A DNA stretch of 50,463 nt. It comes from JBFFXF01 sp041569895 (GTDB lineage: Bacteria > Planctomycetota > UBA8108 > JACQVS01). The DNA lies in assembly GCA_041569895.1 (NCBI GenBank), contig JBFFXF010000010.1:1-50463 (forward strand). The letters are read 5' to 3'. Both the position numbers and the translations under genes were made by a program. Of the stretch, positions 43,087-50,463 are shown one piece after another; position 1 is the first letter of the stretch, and each line of letters begins with the position of its first letter. The notes beneath the pieces were generated by a model. It saw only the letters and a list, made by a program, of their open reading frames with translations. It searched no databases and was not told where the DNA came from.

Positions 43087-44385
43087 TCACCGGTCGTACG
43101 ACGCGGTGATCGCCTGATAGACCGCGGTCTCGAAATCGTCGCGCAGCCGCAGATCGGTCGGCAGCTTCTGGGTCATGATGATGCCGATGAGACGTTCGCG
43201 TGGATCCACGAAGAACATGGTCGACGCCATGCCGCCCCAGCCATACGTTCCCCTCGACGCCAGACGATGGCTGCGCGCCTCGTCGGTGACGACGCGGAAA
43301 CCGAACCCGAATCCGGCCCCGTCGCCGAGCTGCACGCCGCTGGTCGGGATCTTCGCGTCGTCGAGGTGGTTCATGGTCATCAGCGCGACGGTCTTCGGGC
43401 TCAGGAGACGGACGTCGCCCAGACGGCCGCCGTCGAGCAGCATCTGGCAGAACCGCAGGTAGTCGGAAGCGGTCGACACGAGCCCCCCGCCGCCGGAGTG
43501 GAAGGTCGGCTGCCTGCGATAGCGGCTTCGCGAGGGGTGATCCGCGATGCGCCGCTCGCCGGAACGATCCCAGCGGTAGTTGACGGGGAAGCGCTCGAGC
43601 TTCTCGTCGGGAACCGAGAAGCCGGTGTCGCTCATGCCGAGCGGCTCGAAGATGCGGCGGCGGAAGAACTCGTCGAGCGTCGATCCCGAGAGCACCTCGA
43701 CCAGGCGCCCGAGCACGTCCGTGCTGACGCTGTAGTGCCACCTCTCGCCCGGATGGAAGCGCAGCGGCAGGTCACCGAGCTTCTCGACCATGTCGGCCGT
43801 GGTGCCGCTCTCGTCGAGGACGTCCGCCTCCCCGTAGAGCCTGTCGACCTCCGAGTCGCCGAAGAACCCGTACGTCAGACCGGACTTGTGCGCCAGGAGG
43901 TCGCGGATGGTGATCGGACGCCGTGGCGCGACGCGGTCGCCGCCGCCCTCCTTGCCGTCGACGTGCACCATGACGTTCCGGAGCTCCGGCAGGTACCAGT
44001 GCACGGGATCGCCGAGCTGAAAGCGGCCCTCCTCGTAGAGGATCATCGCCGCCACCGACGTGATCGGCTTGGTCATCGAGTAGATCCGGAAGATGGTGTC
44101 CTTCGCGAGGGGACGATCCGTCTCGACATCCGCGTGCCCGATCGAGCGGGAGTGGACGATCTTGCCGTCGCGCGCGACGAGCGTCACCGCGCCGACCAGC
44201 TTGCCCTCGTCGATTCGCCGGCGCGCCATCTCCGTGATGCGCTCGAGTCGCGCCGTCGACATGCCGACCGCGTCCGGCTCGACGACCGGCAGGACCTGCG
44301 CCAGACCCGCGGACGCGCCGAGAGCCCACGCCAGCGCCAGAGCCAGAACGGTGTTTCTCACTCGCTTCGTCATCTCCACCACCAT
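43087..44385 (-). CDS. Secreted serine beta-lactamase-like hydrolase (class C/esterase type)
   Basis: Start at 44385 gives 432 residues with a signal peptide (NTVLALALAWALGASAGLAQ). A second ATG four codons later is possible. Ser103 and Lys106 in IYSMTKPITS form the SxxK motif, WHYSVSTDVLGRLVEV carries the Tyr of the YxN-type motif, and HSGGGGLVSTASDYLRF fits the third motif. It belongs to the beta-lactamase/D-alanyl-D-alanine-carboxypeptidase superfamily, mostly esterases or peptidases of unknown substrate. It lies 50 bases upstream of the dehydratase on the same strand, so co-transcription is possible but a functional link is not evident. Confidence 0.85.
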   Translation of the reverse strand: MVVEMTKRVRNTVLALALAWALGASAGLAQVLPVVEPDAVGMSTARLERITEMARRRIDEGKLVGAVTLVARDGKIVHSRSIGHADVETDRPLAKDTIFRIYSMTKPITSVAAMILYEEGRFQLGDPVHWYLPELRNVMVHVDGKEGGGDRVAPRRPITIRDLLAHKSGLTYGFFGDSEVDRLYGEADVLDESGTTADMVEKLGDLPLRFHPGERWHYSVSTDVLGRLVEVLSGSTLDEFFRRRIFEPLGMSDTGFSVPDEKLERFPVNYRWDRSGERRIADHPSRSRYRRQPTFHSGGGGLVSTASDYLRFCQMLLDGGRLGDVRLLSPKTVALMTMNHLDDAKIPTSGVQLGDGAGFGFGFRVVTDEARSHRLASRGTYGWGGMASTMFFVDPRERLIGIIMTQKLPTDLRLRDDFETAVYQAITASYDR

Positions 44386-44419
44386 GCGACCTCGGCTGTC
44401 AAGATTTCGCGATGCGCCG

Positions 44420-44448
44420 AGTCTAACCCATCCGCCGTGGTGAGTCAC
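44420..44448 (-). promoter_or_regulatory. Weak candidate promoter for the beta-lactamase-like gene
   Basis: GTGACT and TAGACT on the minus strand are separated by 17 bases, 35 bases before the start codon at 44385, in the 149-base divergent gap with the MFS gene. Confidence 0.3.
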
Positions 44449-44534
44449 GACTCCGGCGACGCGCTCGTCGTCGTCTCGTCCTCCTGGCGTCGAGCGATTT
44501 GATGTGAGCTTTCCGAACAAGTAGCCTGTCCCGG

Positions 44535-45815
44535 GTGATTCCCCGCCGCTTCCGCACCCAGATCGCCGTCCTCATCGTCGGGCGCTTCGTCAGCGACTTC
44601 GGGCGCGGCTTCACGATGGTCTTCTTCCCGATCTACTTCGAGAAGCAGGTCGGGCTCACGACCGGGATCATCGGGCTCGGGTTTCTGGGCAACGCGCTCT
44701 TCGCCGCCCTCGCGGTCATGGTCGGCGCCTACTTCACCGATCGATTCGGAAGACGGCGATCGCTGCTCGTCTCGATGCTCGCGAGCGCGGTGATCCAGAC
44801 GATCTACCCGTTCGTCAGCGGACCGGTCGGCTACCTGGTGATCTCGTTTCTCTCGGGCGCGGCGCTGGCGCTCTACTGGCCCGCCTCGAGCGCGATGATC
44901 ACCGACATGTCGCCGCCCGAGTCGCGCGCGCGGCTCTTCTCGGTGCTGCGTGTGGCGGTCAACGCGGGTCTCGGCCTCGGCGGGCTCGGCGCCGGCCTCA
45001 CCGTGAAGCTGGTCAGCGGAATGACCACCGATCCGGCGCTCCCCTACCAGATCCTCTTCTGGGTCGACGCCGTGACCTACTTCGCGTTCTTCCTGCTGCT
45101 GCTCGCCTTCGTCCAGGAGACTCTGCCCGATGCGGCGGCCGCCTCGTACGGCGGCTTCCGGAGCGGCTGGGCCGCGGCGGCGCGAGACCGCCGGCTGCTC
45201 GCGCTCGCGGGGCTGAACAGCTGCTTCATCGTCTGCTTCTCGCTCTTCCTCCTCGGCTTCTCGACCTTCTACAAGCAGTACGTTGGGCTCTCGGACGTCC
45301 AGGTCAGCCTCGTGTACGGGCTCAACGCGGCGATGGTCGTCGGGCTGCAGCTGCCGTCGTGGAAGCTGGTCGACCGGTGGCCGCGGACGCGCGCGCTCTG
45401 CCTGGCGGCGGCTCTCTTCACGCTCGGGCTGGCGACGCTCGACCTCTGCGCGGTCGACGGCCTCTCCGGCATCGGCGTGGTGGTCGCCTCGATGATCATC
45501 TTCACGCTCGGCGAGCTCTTCCACGGTCCGGCGATCACGGCGCTCTTCGCCGACCTCGCCCCGCTCCATCTCCGCGGAACGTACATGTCCGTGCTCAGCC
45601 TCTGCTGGGCGAGCGGCCTCGGCGCCGGGCCGGTGATCTCGGGATTGGTCCTCGACGCCGGGAAGCCGTATCTGCTCTGGAACGGCCTCGCCGCGATGAT
45701 GCTGGCGTCGATCGTCGGACTGCTGTTGCTGGGAAGGCGACTGCCGCGTGACGTCGATCGCCCCCGGCCGGCGGACGAGGTCGTCACGCCGGCCGGGAGC
45801 TCGAATCAACCGTGA
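44535..45815 (+). CDS. MFS transporter
   Basis: A GTG start gives 426 residues with 12 predicted membrane helices in two halves. The loop between helices 2 and 3 has the MFS signature-like GAYFTDRFGRRRSLL, and the N-terminus (AVLIVGRFVSDFGRGFTMVFFPIYF) is typical of drug or metabolite exporters of this superfamily. The substrate is unknown. It is divergent from the beta-lactamase-like gene and converges with the metalloprotease gene, which overlaps its last 10 bases. Confidence 0.88.
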   Translation: MIPRRFRTQIAVLIVGRFVSDFGRGFTMVFFPIYFEKQVGLTTGIIGLGFLGNALFAALAVMVGAYFTDRFGRRRSLLVSMLASAVIQTIYPFVSGPVGYLVISFLSGAALALYWPASSAMITDMSPPESRARLFSVLRVAVNAGLGLGGLGAGLTVKLVSGMTTDPALPYQILFWVDAVTYFAFFLLLLAFVQETLPDAAAASYGGFRSGWAAAARDRRLLALAGLNSCFIVCFSLFLLGFSTFYKQYVGLSDVQVSLVYGLNAAMVVGLQLPSWKLVDRWPRTRALCLAAALFTLGLATLDLCAVDGLSGIGVVVASMIIFTLGELFHGPAITALFADLAPLHLRGTYMSVLSLCWASGLGAGPVISGLVLDAGKPYLLWNGLAAMMLASIVGLLLLGRRLPRDVDRPRPADEVVTPAGSSNQP

Positions 45816-48800
45816 CAGGCGCTCGCGGGGCAGGACTCCTCCGGGCGCCCGGTGCCGCATTCCGGATACGGCGCCGGCAGCGCGGGCCCACCGAGGAAGA
45901 GGTGGTTGAAGAGGAAGCTCGGGTCGGAGACGTTCAGGAGGCCGTCGCCGTTGACGTCGGCCGCCGAGGGGCAGAGCGGCGCCGCGCCACCGAGGAAGAG
46001 GTGGTTGAGCACCTGCACGCCATCGGAGATGTCCTGCGACCCGTCGTTGTTCGCGTCGCCACGCTGGAAGAGCCCGCGGGCGCGCTCGAGGACGACGGTC
46101 GCCGACGCTGTCTCGAGGTTGCAGGGGAACGCGCTCTGCCCGGCGACGGTGAGGACGTTCGCGACCGGCTGCCCCTTGCCGACGAGGTTGTCCGTGAACG
46201 ACACAAGGCCGGTGGTCCGCTCGGCGACCTCGTCTCCGGAGGCGAGATCGACGCGCAGGACCGACGTGACCCCCACCGGCGGAAGCGTCAGCGGCGTCGT
46301 GAAGGACAGCACCACGGCGCTGACCACGCCGCGCCGGCCGTCGTTGCGCTCCGGATCGATGACCTGCGACTCGCTGAATCCGTCGCGGAGCATGCCGCCC
46401 TCGGTCACGCGCGCGGCCAGCGTGCCCGCCGTCGAGACGCCGGCGACGTCGAGGTCGCCGCTCACCTCGACGGAGAGCGACCATCCGGCGACGCCGCTCG
46501 GCGCCGCTGATGCGATGTTCACGAAGACCGGCGCCGAGTCGCCGACCGAAGAGGTCAGGGCGATGGTGCCGCCGTCCGAGCTGCATCGATCGATGGCGTC
46601 ACCGGCGATGGCGTCACCGGCGATGGCGTCACCGGCGATGGCGTCACCGGCGACGTCGGCGAACGCATCGTCTCCCCCGAGAGCGCGCGCCGAGAACCCG
46701 ACGTTGTAGGGCGCATCGCAGCAGGTCTCCGGATCCGGACCGGACGGCACGCCCTCGATCGCGATGCCCTTGATCGAGGCGCCCCGCTCGGACCCGCCGA
46801 GGCTCGCGATGGCGATCTCGATGACGCCGGTTCTGCCGACACGGTGCGGGCCGGACGCGACGGCGACGCCGTACCCGGAGCCCGGCAGCGGGTTGCCGAG
46901 CGCTCGCTGGGCGACCACGTGTTGCGCGAAGCGCTCGGCGACGGGCTCGCCGTTCAGACGGAGATCGGCCACGCGGCACGCTCCGGCCGACAGCGTCGGG
47001 TCGGGAAGGTCCTCGCAGCCGTCGCTGCAGCAGCCCTCGGCGAAGAGCAGCGTCACGTCGTACTCGCCCTCGGGAACCGGGATGCGATAGATGAGCTCGC
47101 CGTCGCTCCAGCGCTCCGTGGCGAACAGCCGGCTGCGCACCGGGTCGTCGACGAAGTCCGGCTCGACGAGAGTCGTGTCCACCACCGCGATGGTGCCCCA
47201 CGGCTCGAGGCTGAAGTCGTCGGTCTGGTTGCTCGAGGAACGCGCCAGGAACGGACTCGGCGACTGGAAGCTGTCCTCGTGCCACACCCGGCCGTCCCCG
47301 ATGCCGGTGTCGCGCTCCGGGTCGAGACGCGGCCCGCCGCAGTTGACGAAGAGGTCCTCGCCGTTGTGGAACGACGCGCACACCGGCGTGCCGCTGCCGT
47401 TGACGACGCAGATCGTGTTGAGCTCCGGATCGAGGTCGGCCATGCCGAGACTGCTGCTCGTCGAGTGACGGGAGACGACCGCGACCTCGCGCCCGTTCGC
47501 GCGGATGCGGATCGGCCCCTCCGGCAGTCCCGTTCCCGCGGGGTTCTCCCAGCGCACCTCGACCGAGGCACCCCTGCCGGCGACGACCAGGTCACGGACC
47601 GGTCGACCTCGCTCGAGCCCGATGTGCGCCAGCGCCTCGACGATCTCGTGCGAGATCTCCTCGCCGCCGGGCGTGATATGGCCGGAGACCCCGGACCCGA
47701 AGTTGGCGTTGCCGGCGAGAGGGTAGGCCAGGTTGGCCCAGTCGGCGAGGCCGACCAGCATCTGCCCGGGACCGATCGGTGTTCCGGGCGAGGTCAGCGA
47801 GGCCGGCACGACGTCGTTGATGTCCACCCTGACGCGCGCCTGCCCGACGAAACCGCTCCGGTCCCAGTCGACGGATCCGGTCCCGGGGGCGAGGGCGGGC
47901 GGCTGCGGCCCGTACGGGACGCACGAGCCGGGGATCCCCGAGATGCCGGCGGGCTCGTTCAGGCTGCTCTCGTCGAGCGCCGGCGGCGCGGACCGGCTGA
48001 AGTCGAGCCGCCAGCTGCCGGCGTAGCACGTGTTCGCCGGCAGCCCGGGCACCCACGCCGGCACCGACCACGTGTAGTTCATGACGCTGTGGTAGTTCGG
48101 CTTGAAGTTGATGCTGTCCTGGCCGCCGTGCTCGAGCCCGAGGTTGTGGCCGAGCTCGTGCATGAAGACGCCGGCCTGCTGCTGCCACGTGCCGCCGGCG
48201 ATCGGCCATGCGCCGAGCGTCACCATGAAGTCGTTGCCGAAGAGCTCGCCGAAGCCGCCGATGCTCGTCGCGCCGATGCGATCGCCGAAGATGCAGTAAC
48301 GGTGCGTCATCTGTCGTGCGAACCGCGCGTTCGCGAAGTTGCCGGACTGCCGCTCCGCCTGTGTTCCGAACCAGCTCCGTTTCCAGATCGCGAAGCTCGG
48401 CCACGGATTCGTCGGCCACACGCCGAACGGCCCGACGAGCTGACCGGCCGTCGCGGGCAACGGGAACGGAACGCGGTCATCGACGACGAGATGGAGCGTG
48501 ATCCCCGGCAGGCCATCCGGGTTGCCGGCCAGGAAGTTCGGCACCGCCGCGAAGGCGTTGACCAGCGCCGTCTGCGCCTGCGGGAGAAGAGGTCTCGAGT
48601 CGATGACCCCGTTGCCGTTGAGGTCCTCCGGCATGTCGTAGAAGCTCGAGCTGTCGAGGACGCCGTTGCCGTTGATGTCCTCGGTCATCCAGTCGACCTC
48701 GACGTAGAGGTCCTTGTGGAGCGGATTCGCGTTGGTGAGGATCAGATCGGCTCGACCGTCGCCGTCCGCGTCGACGCCGCTCGTCTCCCACACGTCGAGG

Positions 48801-50245
48801 AGGCCGTCCCCGTCGGTGTCCGCGCTCAGCGCCGTCGACTCGATGGCGATGTCCCACGCGTTGTTCGTATCGGCCGCGCTCAGGGGCAGCCGTCCGGTGA
48901 ACGAAACGGCCGTGCCGGCCGGGTCGATGCTGGCGTGGAGCGGCTCCGTCACCGGCCCGCTGAACCCGATTGGGCCGACGAAGATCGTCGACACCGCGCC
49001 CGCCTCGTCGTAGAAACCGTCCCCGTCGGCGTCGCGGTCGTGCAGAAAGACCCCCTGGCGACTCCGACCCGACCCGGCCACCAGGTTGGTGGCTCCGGAG
49101 ACGAAGGTGACGAAGCGACCATCGTCGGTGATCGACGGGTTGAAGCTCGCCCCGTTCGCCTGCGCTTCACTCGACGACACGCTCACCCGCACGGTCCGAC
49201 GCGTTGCGCGGTCGTGGACGAAGATGTCGGACACGCCGTTGGTGTCGCCGTCGACCAGGTTGGTCGCGTAGCTCTCGAAGGCGATCCAGCGAGCATCCCA
49301 TGACGCCGACGCGTTGACGCTGTCGCCGTTCGCCTGCGCGCCGATCGACGTGACGCTCACCCGCGACGTCCGGCGCGTGCGCCGATCGTGGAAGAAGATG
49401 TCCGACGACCCGTTGGTGTCGCCGCCGACCAGATTGGTCGCGGCGCTCTCATACGCCAGCGCGAGGCCATCGCCGGAGATCACCGGTCGCCGGCTGTGAC
49501 CGTCGCCGGGGCCCGATGTCGACAGGCTGATCAGCATGGTGACGGGCGTGGCGTCGTCGAATCGGCCGTTGCCGTCGCGGTCGCGATCGAAGACGTAGAT
49601 CTGCGCGCTGCCGCTGGAGGTCCCCGTCGGCTGGATCAGGTTGCCCGCCTCGCTGACGAACGCGACGTAGCGGCCGTCATGACTGAGCGAGGGCTCGTAG
49701 CAGCGCCCGTCGGGCATGCGATCGCGCGTGCGGCCGACCATGGTGGTCCTCGTGCCCCCGCGCTCATCGAGGACGAGGTTCATGTCGGCGTCGCGATCGT
49801 GCACGAAGACATCGAGCGTGTTCGGTGAGTCGCCGGTCACGAGGTTGCTCGCCAGGCTCGTGAACGCCACGTGGCGACCGTTGCCCGATATTGTGCAACC
49901 GAGGTTGCCGTTCGGACCGTAGAAACCACCGCTCGGGCCGTTCGCCTGCGCGCCGAAGACACCCACGCTGACGCGAGCGGTGGCCATGGTGACAAGATCC
50001 CGCACGAAGACGTCGCGAACGCCGTTGGTATCGCCGGCCACCAGGTTGGCGGCGTCGCTCGCGAAGACGACGGCGCGAGCCCAGCGCGACATCGAGTCAC
50101 GCGACGTGAGCAGACTCGCCCCATTCCCCTGGGCCCCCGTCGAGGCGACACTCGCGTTGACCGGCTGCGCGACAGCGCGACCACCGGTGACCACCACGAG
50201 AAGAAGAGCGAGAACGAGGCGAAGAAGAGTCGATCGAGTGAACAT
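45806..50245 (-). CDS. Large secreted metzincin-type metalloprotease with propeller, malectin-like, beta-sandwich and dockerin domains
   Basis: The chosen ATG precedes a signal peptide (MFTRSTLLRLVLALLLVVV), giving 1479 residues. Residues about 30-440 contain PD40/TolB-like propeller motifs repeated many times, such as VVFASDAANLVAGDTNGVRD, which alternate with DVFVHDR-type strands. Thrombospondin-3-like DTDGDGLLDVWE loops follow near 470. The zinc site is HELGHNLGLEH (His696, Glu697, His700, His706) with a Met-turn candidate in HSVMNYTW, which is a metzincin layout. A malectin-like region begins near FVNCGGPRLDPERDTG, followed by an AGDAI repeat tract (about residues 1199-1218), a beta-sandwich (VFVNIASAAPSGVAGWSLSV) and two dockerin-type loops (DANNDGSQDISDGV, DVNGDGLLNVSDPS). 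It is probably an extracellular protease. The substrate is unknown. Confidence 0.85.
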   Translation of the reverse strand: MFTRSTLLRLVLALLLVVVTGGRAVAQPVNASVASTGAQGNGASLLTSRDSMSRWARAVVFASDAANLVAGDTNGVRDVFVRDLVTMATARVSVGVFGAQANGPSGGFYGPNGNLGCTISGNGRHVAFTSLASNLVTGDSPNTLDVFVHDRDADMNLVLDERGGTRTTMVGRTRDRMPDGRCYEPSLSHDGRYVAFVSEAGNLIQPTGTSSGSAQIYVFDRDRDGNGRFDDATPVTMLISLSTSGPGDGHSRRPVISGDGLALAYESAATNLVGGDTNGSSDIFFHDRRTRRTSRVSVTSIGAQANGDSVNASASWDARWIAFESYATNLVDGDTNGVSDIFVHDRATRRTVRVSVSSSEAQANGASFNPSITDDGRFVTFVSGATNLVAGSGRSRQGVFLHDRDADGDGFYDEAGAVSTIFVGPIGFSGPVTEPLHASIDPAGTAVSFTGRLPLSAADTNNAWDIAIESTALSADTDGDGLLDVWETSGVDADGDGRADLILTNANPLHKDLYVEVDWMTEDINGNGVLDSSSFYDMPEDLNGNGVIDSRPLLPQAQTALVNAFAAVPNFLAGNPDGLPGITLHLVVDDRVPFPLPATAGQLVGPFGVWPTNPWPSFAIWKRSWFGTQAERQSGNFANARFARQMTHRYCIFGDRIGATSIGGFGELFGNDFMVTLGAWPIAGGTWQQQAGVFMHELGHNLGLEHGGQDSINFKPNYHSVMNYTWSVPAWVPGLPANTCYAGSWRLDFSRSAPPALDESSLNEPAGISGIPGSCVPYGPQPPALAPGTGSVDWDRSGFVGQARVRVDINDVVPASLTSPGTPIGPGQMLVGLADWANLAYPLAGNANFGSGVSGHITPGGEEISHEIVEALAHIGLERGRPVRDLVVAGRGASVEVRWENPAGTGLPEGPIRIRANGREVAVVSRHSTSSSLGMADLDPELNTICVVNGSGTPVCASFHNGEDLFVNCGGPRLDPERDTGIGDGRVWHEDSFQSPSPFLARSSSNQTDDFSLEPWGTIAVVDTTLVEPDFVDDPVRSRLFATERWSDGELIYRIPVPEGEYDVTLLFAEGCCSDGCEDLPDPTLSAGACRVADLRLNGEPVAERFAQHVVAQRALGNPLPGSGYGVAVASGPHRVGRTGVIEIAIASLGGSERGASIKGIAIEGVPSGPDPETCCDAPYNVGFSARALGGDDAFADVAGDAIAGDAIAGDAIAGDAIDRCSSDGGTIALTSSVGDSAPVFVNIASAAPSGVAGWSLSVEVSGDLDVAGVSTAGTLAARVTEGGMLRDGFSESQVIDPERNDGRRGVVSAVVLSFTTPLTLPPVGVTSVLRVDLASGDEVAERTTGLVSFTDNLVGKGQPVANVLTVAGQSAFPCNLETASATVVLERARGLFQRGDANNDGSQDISDGVQVLNHLFLGGAAPLCPSAADVNGDGLLNVSDPSFLFNHLFLGGPALPAPYPECGTGRPEESCPASACHG
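46591..46650 (-). repeat. Four perfect 15-base coding repeats (AGDAI)
   Basis: CGATGGCGTCACCGG (plus strand) is repeated four times without change, coding AGDAI units on the minus strand between the malectin-like region and the beta-sandwich of the metalloprotease. Perfect identity suggests recent expansion. Confidence 0.92.
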
Positions 50246-50463
50246 CGGACACTCCGTTTCTGTGTCGGCGCCCGAGCGCCTCCTGCGACCGCACCTGACT
50301 ACGGCGGCCGACGAAGATTTCCGATGGAATTCGCGGTATTCACGGCGGAAGAGAGCGTTTCGGCATGAGGGCATCCCGGAAACGGGGGGAAGGAGTGTGG
50401 GAGGGGCTCGCGGTTTTTTCGGGGACGGGGGAGGGGACAGAGACCAGAGACCAGAGACCAGAG
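50246..50463. other. Upstream region of the metalloprotease with a repeat island at the right edge
   Basis: No gene is visible. From about 50417 the sequence is GGGGACGGGGGAGG followed by GAGACCA units running off the edge, the same kinds of modules as in the other islands. The leader between 50246 and 50400 has no clear promoter that I can point to. Confidence 0.7.

Noticed and set aside
45812..46709. Plus-strand frames opposite the 3' end of the metalloprotease gene
   Set aside because: They are shadows in which the AGDAI repeats read as MASPA or RWRHR units, with no start signals.

Overview
The window is GC-rich bacterial DNA that looks like a free-living member of the Planctomycetota or a close relative. 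This is inferred from gene content. Indicators are secreted proteins ending in paired dockerin-type calcium repeats, a sulfatase joined to a DUF1080 domain, a Tat-exported Gfo/Idh/MocA oxidoreductase, a TolB-type propeller with a CxxCH haem site, and many large secreted hydrolases. I see no rRNA, tRNA, CRISPR, phage or insertion-sequence genes.

Layout. 1-5528 (minus): an operon for sulfated-glycan breakdown (beta-helix protein, sulfatase-DUF1080, then a membrane-anchored esterase with the start of a formylglycine-generating-enzyme domain cut by the left edge). 5901-7880 (minus): a lipoprotein resembling D-apionate lactonases. 8381-14626: three secreted dockerin-repeat proteins. 14815-19022 (minus): four overlapping genes, C39-like peptidase, RimK-like ATP-grasp ligase, GCS2-type ligase and N-formylglutamate-amidohydrolase-like protein, a probable peptide or amide conjugation system. 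19184-25750: a Tat-exported oxidoreductase and several unrecognised secreted or membrane proteins. 25232-31260 (minus): five phospholipid genes matching E. coli ynbC, ynbD, ynbA and ynbB plus a PlsC-type acyltransferase, chained by ATGA overlaps. 31592-45815: a Na/Pi-cotransporter-like protein, a UspA protein, an FAD oxidoreductase with a glycosidase-like partner, a 2-oxoglutarate oxygenase, an FG-GAP protein, a 4-hydroxybutyryl-CoA dehydratase-type enzyme, a serine beta-lactamase-like hydrolase and an MFS transporter. 45806-50245 (minus): a 1479-residue secreted metalloprotease ending in dockerin repeats.

The most unusual feature is non-coding. Most intergenic gaps over 300 bases contain composite islands of degenerate simple repeats: G-rich GGGACC/GGGAACG arrays, TCGGAGTCGGAAT-like arrays, GAGACA arrays and triple ACGCAGATT units. 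The module order recurs in part between islands. The G-rich arrays fit the G-quadruplex pattern and usually lie on the coding strand just upstream of a start codon. Short 12- or 15-base tandem repeats also occur inside coding regions, in linkers, a signal peptide and across a stop/start junction.

Limits: product names come from motifs and family resemblance recognised by eye. Starts were chosen from signal peptides, Shine-Dalgarno sequences and gene overlaps.
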